Shown: positions 1 to 5,211 of the stretch, piece after piece
How positions within the stretch are numbered: the first letter of the stretch is position 1
How the letters are laid out: the number at the start of each line of letters is the position of its first letter
Assembly: GCA_012800565.1 (NCBI GenBank)
Contig: JAAZIZ010000197.1
Location: 1 to 5,929 of the forward strand
DNA from: Lentisphaerota bacterium
GTDB taxonomy: Bacteria; Verrucomicrobiota; Lentisphaeria; Oligosphaerales; Oligosphaeraceae
DNA: 5,929 bases
Reading direction: 5' to 3'
Translations under genes and position numbers: made by a program
The notes under the pieces: generated by a model
The model's database searches: none
What the model was told of the DNA's origin: nothing
The model's input: only the letters and a program-made list of their open reading frames with translations

Positions 1-188
1 ACGACTGGCTCTTCGACCTCCTCTGCAGTCTGACTGCTGTTCATTTCCGGAGGAGTGACATCGGTGACATATTCGACGACCGGCACCGTGATGACAAAGA
101 CAATCAGGAGCATGAAAGTCAGGTCCATCAACGGTGTCAGGTCGATGGTCGAGATGGATTTAAAGCGTTGTCGCCGGCTGTTTGGCAT
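1..188 (-). CDS. exbD: ExbD/TolR-family biopolymer transport protein, partial (3' end beyond window)
   Basis: This is the N-terminal 62 codons of an ExbD/TolR subunit, read by hand from the minus strand. It begins MPNSRRQRFKSISTIDLTPL and then continues MDLTFMLLIVFVITVP. Residues 1-18 form a basic cytoplasmic segment. A single transmembrane helix spans about residues 19-36 and carries Asp22, which matches the conserved membrane aspartate that shuttles protons in ExbD/TolR proteins. After it comes an acidic, Pro/Glu-rich periplasmic linker (EEVEEPV), and the window then ends. The family forms a proton-driven complex with ExbB/TolQ and energises TonB- or Tol-type envelope processes. The ATG shares one base with the stop codon of the upstream exbB-like gene (TGATG), and a Shine-Dalgarno-like AAGGGG lies 7 bases upstream at 196-201. 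Whether it serves a Ton or a Tol system cannot be decided here; the missing C-terminal periplasmic domain and the next genes would help. Confidence 0.9.
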   Translation of the reverse strand, partial: MPNSRRQRFKSISTIDLTPLMDLTFMLLIVFVITVPVVEYVTDVTPPEMNSSQTAEEVEEPV

Positions 189-955
189 CAGTTTTCCCCT
201 TGACTGCTACTGCTGCCGGCAGGTGCGGTCGTGGCTGACTGCAGCTCAGGAATCTTCGTTTCCTCCAGCCGCAGACTGGAGATGAATTCCTCCACGAAAG
301 TATCCATGTTGCTGATGATGTCCTGCATCTGGGCAATAATCAGATTGTTGCCGATCAGCGATGGCATGGCCACCAGCAATCCGGCCACGGTTGTGAGCAA
401 AGCGCCGCTGATGCCAGGGGCGATGGCCATCAGCTCGGGCCGGCCGGCTTTGGCGATGCCGATGAAGGTCGCCATCACGCCCCAGACCGTGCCGAATAAT
501 CCAGCCATGGGACTGAGGGCCACGATGCTGCCCAGAACGGTGAGTTTATCCTCCAGATACTGGATTTGCACCGACACGGCGCGATTCATGCTGCTGCGAA
601 TCTTCTCAATCTCATCGTCTGTCAGCTTGCGGGTCAGAATCCGGTGCCGGGTCAGAATAAGCTGGTCTGCGGGAGAGAGATGCAGGATCATCTGCAGTTC
701 GGCCAGAGCCACTCGGCACAGCTCAGGCAGCGGTCCGGAGTAATTCTCCACGTCCTGCGAGATTGCCAGGGGTGAGGTACGGCCCTTGTCGAAAGCCTTG
801 CGAAACTGCCGGCAGGATTTATTTATTTCGTACATATCGAACGCCTTGCAGATCATCAGGCACCAGACATAGACGCTGGTGATGAGCAGTCCGATCACGA
901 TCAGCTTACCCATCAAATCGCTCTGCAAAAAAGCATAAGTTACAGTCTCAAACAT
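188..955 (-). CDS. exbB: MotA/TolQ/ExbB proton channel family protein
   Basis: This 255-residue protein is the proton-channel scaffold that pairs with ExbD/TolR in the inner membrane. A first transmembrane helix lies at about residues 17-36. A charged cytoplasmic stretch follows (about 37-137), then helix 2 (about 138-167) and helix 3 (about 179-206). The family signature is clear: SPMAGLFGTVWGVMATF at 148-164 and APGISGALLTTVAGLLVAMP at 179-198, with the Thr/Gly/Pro pattern of the TolQ/ExbB pore. The tail is a Ser/Ala-rich extension ending QGEN. I chose the ATG at 955, not a start at 1096: the extra 47 residues lie inside rsmA and do not look like this family, and AGGAAAG at 959-965 sits just before the ATG. 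The ATG overlaps the rsmA stop (ATGTTTGA), and its own stop overlaps the exbD start. The length is close to that of E. coli ExbB (about 240) and TolQ (about 230). The choice between ExbB and TolQ is not resolved. Confidence 0.93.
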   Translation of the reverse strand: MFETVTYAFLQSDLMGKLIVIGLLITSVYVWCLMICKAFDMYEINKSCRQFRKAFDKGRTSPLAISQDVENYSGPLPELCRVALAELQMILHLSPADQLILTRHRILTRKLTDDEIEKIRSSMNRAVSVQIQYLEDKLTVLGSIVALSPMAGLFGTVWGVMATFIGIAKAGRPELMAIAPGISGALLTTVAGLLVAMPSLIGNNLIIAQMQDIISNMDTFVEEFISSLRLEETKIPELQSATTAPAGSSSSQGEN

Positions 956-1802
956 CGTCTTTCCTGATTGTTGGTGCTGAAAGAGCAGACAGAATTCCGG
1001 CCAGGCTGAGGAAAACCTCGGGTGACCATTCCTCGGCCCGCGCCTCCGGCGACAGACCAAGAGCGGCATAAGCAGCGGAGAGCTGCGCCGGATCATACAG
1101 ACTCTGCAGAAGCTTCAAGGCTTTCTTGCGCCGCTGCGAAAACGCACAGACCGCCAGCCGCGAGGCCAGGACACATAATTCGCTCTCCGGCTGCGGTTCC
1201 CGCAACTGGAACTGCAGATAGGCAGACCATACGTCCGGAGGCGGGAAAAACACCTCTGGAGCAATGGTCCGCAAAATCTTGATCCGGTAGCGCCAGGCCA
1301 ACCGGACCGTGAGCAAACCGTAGTCCTTGCTGCCGGCTGTGGCCGTCAGACGCTCCCCCATCTCTTTCTGCAGTAAAACGTACATCTCCCGGGGAGGATT
1401 GGCAGCAGTGCTTATTTCCGCAAGAAAAACTGACCCGCAGGAGTAGGGCAGATTCGCCAGGCAGCGGTACGGGCGGGAAGCAAAGAGAGCATCGTAATCC
1501 ATTTTGCAGGCATCGCCCTGCAGGAGACGGAAATTGCTGCAATGGCGGTATTTTTCCTGCAAGTATTCAGCCAGCCGATGATCGAGTTCTATGGCCGTGA
1601 CCTGCGCCCCCGCAGCCAGCAGGCGCTCGGTCAGAATGCCGGTACCGGGACCTATTTCCAGAATCTCTTCTCCTGCCCGGGGGACAGCATCCCGGAGCAT
1701 CGCCTCCAGCAGATTCGTATCGAGGAGGAAATTCTGGCCCAGTTTGCGGCTGGGATGAAGCTCCAGCTGAGACAACAGAGCGCATAGGTCAGATTTATTC
1801 AT
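948..1802 (-). CDS. rsmA: 16S rRNA (adenine1518-N6/adenine1519-N6)-dimethyltransferase RsmA/KsgA
   Basis: This 284-residue protein is the housekeeping enzyme that uses S-adenosylmethionine to dimethylate the two adjacent adenosines in the 3'-terminal hairpin of 16S rRNA during late 30S assembly. The family motifs appear in order: RKLGQNFLLD at 19-28, the SAM loop EIGPGTGILTERL at 49-61, acidic residues E72 and D74 that bind the ribose, GDA at 96-98, and the catalytic NLPY at 117-120. After these come QKEMGERLTA (145-154), GSKDYGLLTVRLAW (157-170), FFPPPDVWSA (185-194) and the C-terminal FSQRRKKALKLL (221-232). The FxPxPxVxSA motif is unusual because Asp190 and Trp192 stand where Lys/Arg and Asp are common. 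The ATG lies inside the queH stop (ATGA, 4-base overlap), and no Shine-Dalgarno is visible before it, so translation probably depends on coupling to queH. The gene ends 8 bases inside the exbB start. The length is slightly above the usual 265-275. Confidence 0.97.
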   Translation of the reverse strand: MNKSDLCALLSQLELHPSRKLGQNFLLDTNLLEAMLRDAVPRAGEEILEIGPGTGILTERLLAAGAQVTAIELDHRLAEYLQEKYRHCSNFRLLQGDACKMDYDALFASRPYRCLANLPYSCGSVFLAEISTAANPPREMYVLLQKEMGERLTATAGSKDYGLLTVRLAWRYRIKILRTIAPEVFFPPPDVWSAYLQFQLREPQPESELCVLASRLAVCAFSQRRKKALKLLQSLYDPAQLSAAYAALGLSPEARAEEWSPEVFLSLAGILSALSAPTIRKDDV

Positions 1803-2344
1803 GTCGGCACTGAGACAGCCTTGCGGCTGAATTCACAGCCACAGTAATTCTGCAGGTAGAAATTGTACTTCCGGGCCAGATTCCGGCTGCGCAGAAAACC
1901 ATCCTGTTTTTTGAAATCAAAAGGTGCGAAATTCTCGAACTCAGCCCCGAGCTGCAGCAGCAGGCGCGAGTCCTTATGCGGGCTGACCGTCAGACTGGTA
2001 GTGAATGCATCACAGGAAAGCTCCCGGCACTTTTGCGCGGCCAGGGTCAGCGAGAAAGAAAAGCAGCGTGGGCAGCGGGCACCGCGCTCAGGTTCCTGCT
2101 CCAGGCCGGCGACATGGCACAGCCAGTCCTGGTGCTGGTAGGGCGCAACATGCAGTTCCAGCTGGCAGGCCTGAGCCAGAATGCGCACTGCTTCCAGACG
2201 CCGCTGGAATTCCTCCTGCGTATCAAGGTTGCTGTTGGCAAAAAAAAGAATCACCCGGTACTGGCGTTCCAGCAGCGTCTCCACGCAACCGCCCGCACAG
2301 GGTGCACAACATACATGCAGCAATATCGTCTTGGTGTCAGACAC
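1799..2344 (-). CDS. queH: Epoxyqueuosine reductase QueH (DUF208 family)
   Basis: This 181-residue protein belongs to the QueH family, which reduces epoxyqueuosine to queuosine in the wobble position of tRNAs with GUN anticodons. It is the non-cobalamin alternative to QueG. Family features: LLHVCCAPC at 8-16, the N-terminal cysteine cluster in a nucleotide-binding-like fold; FFANSNLDTQEEFQRRLEA at 34-52; GARCPRCF at 88-95; TTSLTVSPHKD at 115-125; and YCGCEFS at 167-173. The conserved cysteines (C12, C13, C91, C94, plus C168 and C170) fit an iron-sulfur enzyme. In the usual RCxxCYxxRL segment the Arg is Ser here (CFSFSL). I chose the GTG at 2344, not the TTG at 2368: AAGGAG (2352-2357) lies 7 bases upstream of the GTG, and the eight extra residues precede the conserved part. 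The gene opens the overlapping run queH-rsmA-exbB-exbD, with a candidate promoter directly upstream. Confidence 0.93.
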   Translation of the reverse strand: MSDTKTILLHVCCAPCAGGCVETLLERQYRVILFFANSNLDTQEEFQRRLEAVRILAQACQLELHVAPYQHQDWLCHVAGLEQEPERGARCPRCFSFSLTLAAQKCRELSCDAFTTSLTVSPHKDSRLLLQLGAEFENFAPFDFKKQDGFLRSRNLARKYNFYLQNYCGCEFSRKAVSVPT

Positions 2345-2351
2345 ACATCGG

Positions 2352-2357
2352 CTCCTT
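2352..2357 (-). promoter_or_regulatory. Ribosome binding site of queH
   Basis: AAGGAG on the minus strand lies 7 bases before the GTG at 2344. It decides the start of queH, because it lies inside the longer open frame that would begin with TTG at 2368. Confidence 0.75.
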
Positions 2358-2370
2358 AATCGCGGCAATT

Positions 2371-2398
2371 AATATAAGGACTTTTCCCGCTGATACAA
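2371..2398 (-). promoter_or_regulatory. Candidate sigma-70 promoter of the queH-rsmA-exbB-exbD operon
   Basis: On the minus strand a -10-like TATATT (2371-2376, five of six consensus bases) follows a weak -35-like TTGTAT (2393-2398) with a 16-base spacer. This would start transcription near 2363 and leave a leader of about 20 bases that contains the AAGGAG. It is the only A/T-rich stretch between the repeat element and the gene. The -35 box matches consensus in only its first three bases, so the call is tentative. Confidence 0.4.
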
Positions 2399-2430
2399 GT
2401 GTAAAAAGAGCAGGTTTAAGTGGCAATACA

Positions 2431-2607
2431 GGGGACGCAGGGGACGTATGAATAATAGGACAATGGGACCGATAAGCTAAAACCACATATTCCATTGTCC
2501 TATGCAACTCCCCGGTCCCCGCACGCCGCCCTATCGCCCATCCCCTTGTCCCATTGTCTCCTCCATACGTCCCATACGTCCCATGCGTCCTATACGTCCT
2601 ATACAAT
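2431..2607. repeat. Intergenic GGGAC-periodic inverted repeat element (REP/MITE-like, unclassified)
   Basis: This stretch fills most of the 273-base gap between the mutase and queH. At the left are two 9-base direct units, GGGGACGCA and GGGGACGTA (2431-2448). At the right is an array of about five 9-base units in the opposite orientation (2563-2607). Between them are inverted pairs: GGGACGTATG 2441-2450 with 2564-2573; ACAATGGGAC 2460-2469 with 2548-2557; and, competing with these, ATAGGACAATGG 2455-2466 with its exact 12-base complement at 2492-2503. A transcript could therefore fold in at least two ways. The open frame across the array (2337-2684) encodes only low-complexity Tyr/Thr/Gly and is not a credible gene. 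Function unknown: it could be a REP-like element, a structured RNA or a transcription boundary. Confidence 0.75.
2563..2607. repeat. Tandem array of five 9-bp units (consensus CCATACGTC)
   Basis: The successive 9-mers are CCATACGTC, CCATACGTC, CCATGCGTC, CTATACGTC and CTATACAAT, at 2563, 2572, 2581, 2590 and 2599. The first two are identical and divergence grows toward the mutase gene. Read on the minus strand the unit is GACGTATGG, the same core as the two units at 2431-2448 in the opposite orientation. A multiple of three (9) keeps the frame open and explains the spurious frame here. Confidence 0.85.
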
Positions 2608-2608
2608 T

Positions 2609-2623
2609 CCCTGGTTATCAGGG
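2609..2623 (-). terminator. Possible weak hairpin at the end of the mutase gene
   Basis: On the minus strand CCCTG-ATAAC-CAGGG forms a perfect 5-bp stem that overlaps the stop codon of the mutase gene and is followed by AATTGT. The stem is short and there is no real U tract, so this is at best a weak terminator; the large repeat element just beyond could contribute to termination. Confidence 0.25.
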
Positions 2624-4198
2624 CAAGGCCTGAGCTCCTGACGCTGACAGCAGCGAGCTGATTTTCTCGTACAGCTCTGTCCAATGGTTGTGCAACTGCC
2701 CCCAGCTCTCAATATTAAGCCGCAACTTTCCTTCATTGCCGGAGGGGCGCAGCACCAGCCAGCAGCCACCGGCCGCATTCGGCGGACTCAGGATTTTCAA
2801 ATCCGGACAAGTCATCTCTCCCGGCTGATATGTTCCGGGGCCGGCAGGGAAGATGCGGGGCAGACCAAGGTTCGGATCGATACGGACTTCCTGGCGGAGA
2901 GCTCCGGGAATCAGCTCCTTGGCGGCTTGTGCGACCGCTTCCAGGGCGGGAAAAAGGTCTGCCGGCTGCGCCAGCCGGAAATTGCGTTCGCCGCTCCAGG
3001 CATAGCGCTGGCGCCAATCCTGGAGTCGTTGGGCGAGACTGCTGCCAGCGGCTTTCAGCCAACGGGCTTCGGCCAGCAGATGGATGCTGGTCAGCATGCC
3101 GCTGTCCACAGAGTAGAATTCGGGATAGAAGTAATGTCCGGAATGCTCGGCCGCAAACAGCACCCGTCCGGCAAAAGCCGGGTGCCGCATCAGGCGTTTG
3201 ATCTGCCCGTGCCCGACCGGTGTATCAATCAATTCGACCTGGCTTTGCGGGCCGGCGAACAAGTCCCGCAATAGCTGGCTGCAGCATAAGTTGCGCATTA
3301 AGACCGGGTGCCGGATCGACGTGGAAGAGAGTTTCCGCAAGGCCACCAGGGCAAAAACCTGCGCCGGCAAAATTTCCTGCCCTTTTGCGTCTACGAATCC
3401 GGCCCGGTCGGCATCGCCATCGAAAGCGATGCCTATATCTGCCTCGGCGGCCAGGACGTACTGGCTCAGGCGCTGCATATATTCCCGCGACAGAGGATCG
3501 GGCACCCCTAAAGGGAAATTCCCGTCCGGAGTTTCTTCCCGCAGCAGGCAGTCAATGCCGATTTGGCGCAGCTGCTCCGCCAAAGGTGCGAAAGCCAATC
3601 CTCCCACACCTGAACCTGCGAGAACCAGCGCCCGCAGCTGGGTTGGAGCAGAAGATTGGCTCATCTGGTCAGCGCCGGCCAGTGACAGCAGATGCCGGGC
3701 AAACTCCTCGCCCAGGGGCTGCGCCTGCGGATAATGGGCCTTCTGCAGCAAACGGGTCTGCAGCTGCCGCAAATCGCTCTCCGAAAAAGGCGCCGCCCCC
3801 GCCCAAACAAATTTCATGCCGTTGTATTCTTTGGGATTATGTGAAGCAGTGACCATAATCCCGGCGCAATATTTTTCCGGATACCGTCCGCAGGCGTAAT
3901 AGAGCTGCTCTGACGATGCCAGGCCAAGCAACTCACTCTGGGTGCCGCTCTGGGCCAGGCCGCGCATCAGAGCCAAACTGAGCTCACCTGACCCCAGACG
4001 GGCATCATAGGCGATGGCCACCCGTGGCTCCCGGATTTCTGCGGCAGCGAACATCTCTCCCAGCGCCTGCCCCAGCCAGTATGCTACCTCGCAATTCAGG
4101 ACTTCGGGCCAGAACCCACGCACATCATCACGCTTGAAGATGTCTTTCAACGCCTCATGGCTGCAGTCGAACACTGTCTTATCTCTCCAAATATTCAT
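2618..4198 (-). CDS. Phosphomannomutase/phosphoglucomutase family protein (alpha-D-phosphohexomutase)
   Basis: This 526-residue cytoplasmic enzyme interconverts hexose 6-phosphate and hexose 1-phosphate (mannose and/or glucose), supplying precursors for nucleotide sugars and glycans. The four family domains are visible. Near the start is FKRDDVRG (21-28, usually FRxYDIRG). The phosphoserine loop TASHNPKEYNGMKF (117-130) has Ser119 as the phosphorylated residue. PDGNFP lies at 224-229, and the metal loop FDGDADR (259-265) carries the three Asp ligands. The sugar-binding loop is EHSGHYF (350-356), preceded by TPVGHGQIKRLM (325-336). The phosphate-binding loop is RPSGNEGKLR (484-493), where the family usually has (N/G)TEP; Thr is Asn and Pro is Gly here. 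The protein is about 60 residues longer than typical bacterial PMM/PGM. The ATG is the only reasonable start, since an in-frame stop lies 10 codons upstream, but no Shine-Dalgarno is visible. Substrate preference cannot be read from sequence. No sugar-nucleotide genes are adjacent within the window. Confidence 0.93.
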   Translation of the reverse strand: MNIWRDKTVFDCSHEALKDIFKRDDVRGFWPEVLNCEVAYWLGQALGEMFAAAEIREPRVAIAYDARLGSGELSLALMRGLAQSGTQSELLGLASSEQLYYACGRYPEKYCAGIMVTASHNPKEYNGMKFVWAGAAPFSESDLRQLQTRLLQKAHYPQAQPLGEEFARHLLSLAGADQMSQSSAPTQLRALVLAGSGVGGLAFAPLAEQLRQIGIDCLLREETPDGNFPLGVPDPLSREYMQRLSQYVLAAEADIGIAFDGDADRAGFVDAKGQEILPAQVFALVALRKLSSTSIRHPVLMRNLCCSQLLRDLFAGPQSQVELIDTPVGHGQIKRLMRHPAFAGRVLFAAEHSGHYFYPEFYSVDSGMLTSIHLLAEARWLKAAGSSLAQRLQDWRQRYAWSGERNFRLAQPADLFPALEAVAQAAKELIPGALRQEVRIDPNLGLPRIFPAGPGTYQPGEMTCPDLKILSPPNAAGGCWLVLRPSGNEGKLRLNIESWGQLHNHWTELYEKISSLLSASGAQALP

Positions 4199-4229
4199 GC
4201 GCGGAGAAACATCTGCGGTAAATACTTAC

Positions 4230-4257
4230 GCGGTTGCCCCGCATACCGGACAACCGC
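4230..4257 (-). terminator. Hairpin downstream of pseudopilin copy 1
   Basis: GCGGTTG (4230-4236) and CAACCGC (4251-4257) form a perfect 7-bp stem, and a further 3-bp CCG/CGG pairing is possible inside. On the minus strand the next bases are GTAAGTATTTACC, with no U tract. It may stabilise the 3' end or slow transcription before the mutase, but it is not a canonical intrinsic terminator. Confidence 0.35.
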
Positions 4258-4289
4258 ACATAGCCTGACAGCCTGTATGCCGCCCCCCC

Positions 4290-4331
4290 GGATGCTGCTC
4301 CCCGGTCAATGGCGGCTCTGATGCTGCTCGG
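4290..4331. repeat. Duplicated 3' flank, copy 1
   Basis: These 42 bases after the stop codon of pseudopilin copy 1 are almost identical to 5171-5211 after copy 2. Shared sequence includes GGATGCTGCTCCCCGGTCAA and a second, imperfect GATGCTGYTC. It shows that the duplication unit was larger than the coding sequence. On the far side of 4290 similarity fades within about 10-20 bases, which marks one duplication border. Confidence 0.8.
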
Positions 4332-4332
4332 T

Positions 4333-5121
4333 TCAGCGGTAGCGGCGATAAAATTCTTTCGGGTCGACACTCTTGCCGTACTGGGCGTGGTCAGGCATTT
4401 CCTGATAGCTGAGCCGGGCGGCATGTCCGTCCACAAAGGCGACATTGGTTTTCAAGTCATGCTTGAATGCAACATAGGAGCGGCGGTAGGCTCCCGTGCC
4501 ATAGCCACCGTAGGTCAGCTTGTAGACACCGTCATATCCGAGATCGCCCATAAAAAAACGCCCGCTGGGGTTGTGTACCAGGTCCAGACGTTCCGTACGT
4601 GGCGCTACCGTCTCTCCGCCGGTTGACCAGCGCATCCCATCCTGGCGGTAAATACCTTGGCCGCCCTCATAAGCAACTGGATAGCCACCGCCGCATACCG
4701 CAGTGGAATAGGCGTAGCTGAAGTTGGGGTTTTTTTTGGGAGTGCCTTCTGGATAATCCCAGCGCAGTCCGGCGGGGCATTTGGCAACTGGCGTAACGTA
4801 AAGACTGTAGACGTAACTTTGAGCGCCAATATAAGCCGCAATGCCGCCGCCAGCGATATGATTGAAGATATAGTTGGCACAGCTGATGCCATGCGAGGCC
4901 CAGCTCTCATTGTCTTCTGCATAGAGCTGCTGCCCGGACGCAAGGGTCTTCATATTGCTCAGGCACTTTGTGCATTGGGCCGCACTCCGGGCTTTGTTCA
5001 AAGCCGGCAGCAGCATTGAAGCCAAGACGGCAATAATGGCGATGACTACCAGCAGCTCAATCAAAGTAAAGCAGGACTTGCGGACAGTAAAACAAAAGTC
5101 ATCTGAAAATTTTGCATTCAT
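4333..5121 (-). CDS. Pseudopilin-like protein with prepilin-type N-terminus and H-X9-DG domain (copy 1, complete)
   Basis: This 262-residue protein starts with a 17-residue leader (MNAKFSDDFCFTVRKSC) followed by FTLIELLVVIAIIAVLAS, the N-methylation/prepilin segment with Glu at +5 (E22) and a hydrophobic helix (about 18-38). A conserved LLPALNKAR and a globular exported domain follow, with H221 and D231-G232 forming the H-X9-DG motif near the C-terminus. The usual Gly before the cleavage site is Cys17 here. Five cysteines (C50, C53, C81, C115, C143) are shared with the neighbouring copy; C50/C53 form a CxxC just after the helix. Such type II secretion-like pseudopilins are very abundant in Lentisphaerae/Planctomycetes, but their individual roles are mostly unknown. 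AGAGGA (5126-5131) precedes the ATG by 4 bases. It is the tandem duplicate of the gene at 5212-5929. Substrate or assembly partners are not visible. Confidence 0.9.
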   Translation of the reverse strand: MNAKFSDDFCFTVRKSCFTLIELLVVIAIIAVLASMLLPALNKARSAAQCTKCLSNMKTLASGQQLYAEDNESWASHGISCANYIFNHIAGGGIAAYIGAQSYVYSLYVTPVAKCPAGLRWDYPEGTPKKNPNFSYAYSTAVCGGGYPVAYEGGQGIYRQDGMRWSTGGETVAPRTERLDLVHNPSGRFFMGDLGYDGVYKLTYGGYGTGAYRRSYVAFKHDLKTNVAFVDGHAARLSYQEMPDHAQYGKSVDPKEFYRRYR

Positions 5122-5125
5122 TGCT

Positions 5126-5131
5126 TCCTCT
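5126..5131 (-). promoter_or_regulatory. Ribosome binding site of pseudopilin copy 1
   Basis: AGAGGA on the minus strand lies 4 bases before the ATG at 5121. It supports this start, which gives a 17-residue leader before FTLIE. Confidence 0.6.
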
Positions 5132-5156
5132 TGACATTGAAATAGCGGTTAAAACT

Positions 5157-5177
5157 AGCATCCCGCCCCGGGATGCT
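5157..5177 (-). terminator. Intrinsic terminator after pseudopilin copy 2
   Basis: On the minus strand AGCATCCCG-GGG-CGGGATGCT forms a perfect 9-bp stem with a 3-base loop, followed directly by AGTTTTAA. It begins about 35 bases after the stop codon at 5212 and is the best Rho-independent terminator candidate in the window. It would separate the two pseudopilin transcripts or attenuate read-through into copy 1, whose start is only 36 bases further on. Confidence 0.7.
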
Positions 5178-5211
5178 GCTCCCCGGTCAATGGCGCTCTG
5201 ATGCTGTTCGC
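5171..5211. repeat. Duplicated 3' flank, copy 2
   Basis: This is the counterpart of 4290-4331. Most bases are identical, including GATGCTGCTC at 5172-5181 and GATGCTGTTC at 5200-5209. Here the outer part of the flank forms the right arm of the terminator stem, whereas in the other copy the corresponding bases do not pair. Confidence 0.8.

Larger units (their letters stand above)
4199..4332. other. Intergenic gap between pseudopilin copy 1 and the mutase
   Basis: This 134-base gap holds the 3' flank shared with the other pseudopilin copy (4290-4331 resembles 5171-5211), including a direct repeat GATGCTGCTC at 4291-4300 and 4320-4329. It also holds a hairpin at 4230-4257. The intrinsic terminator found after the other copy is not conserved here. 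I found no convincing -35/-10 pair for the mutase, so it may be read from upstream or from a non-canonical promoter. Confidence 0.6.

Noticed and set aside
956..1096. N-terminal 47-residue extension of the ExbB-like protein
   Set aside because: It lies within the rsmA coding sequence, is Arg/Pro-rich and unlike the family. The ATG at 955 has AGGAAAG before it and gives a normal family length.
2345..2368. TTG start for queH eight codons upstream
   Set aside because: It has no ribosome binding site, whereas the GTG at 2344 has AAGGAG at ideal spacing; the extra residues are outside the conserved domain.
2431..2607. CRISPR array
   Set aside because: Units are 9 bp with no unique spacers and change orientation; there are no cas genes in the window.
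2337..2684. Open frame of 115 codons on the minus strand across the repeat element
   Set aside because: Its product is a translated 9-bp repeat (Tyr-Arg-Thr, Gly-Thr-Tyr) followed by random-looking sequence, and it overlaps the mutase 3' end and the queH start. There is no ribosome binding site or domain.
2684..3852. Several long plus-strand frames opposite the phosphohexomutase gene
   Set aside because: The minus-strand frame has every motif of its family over 526 residues. The plus-strand frames overlap each other, are low-complexity and have no recognisable domain; they are shadows of high-GC coding DNA.
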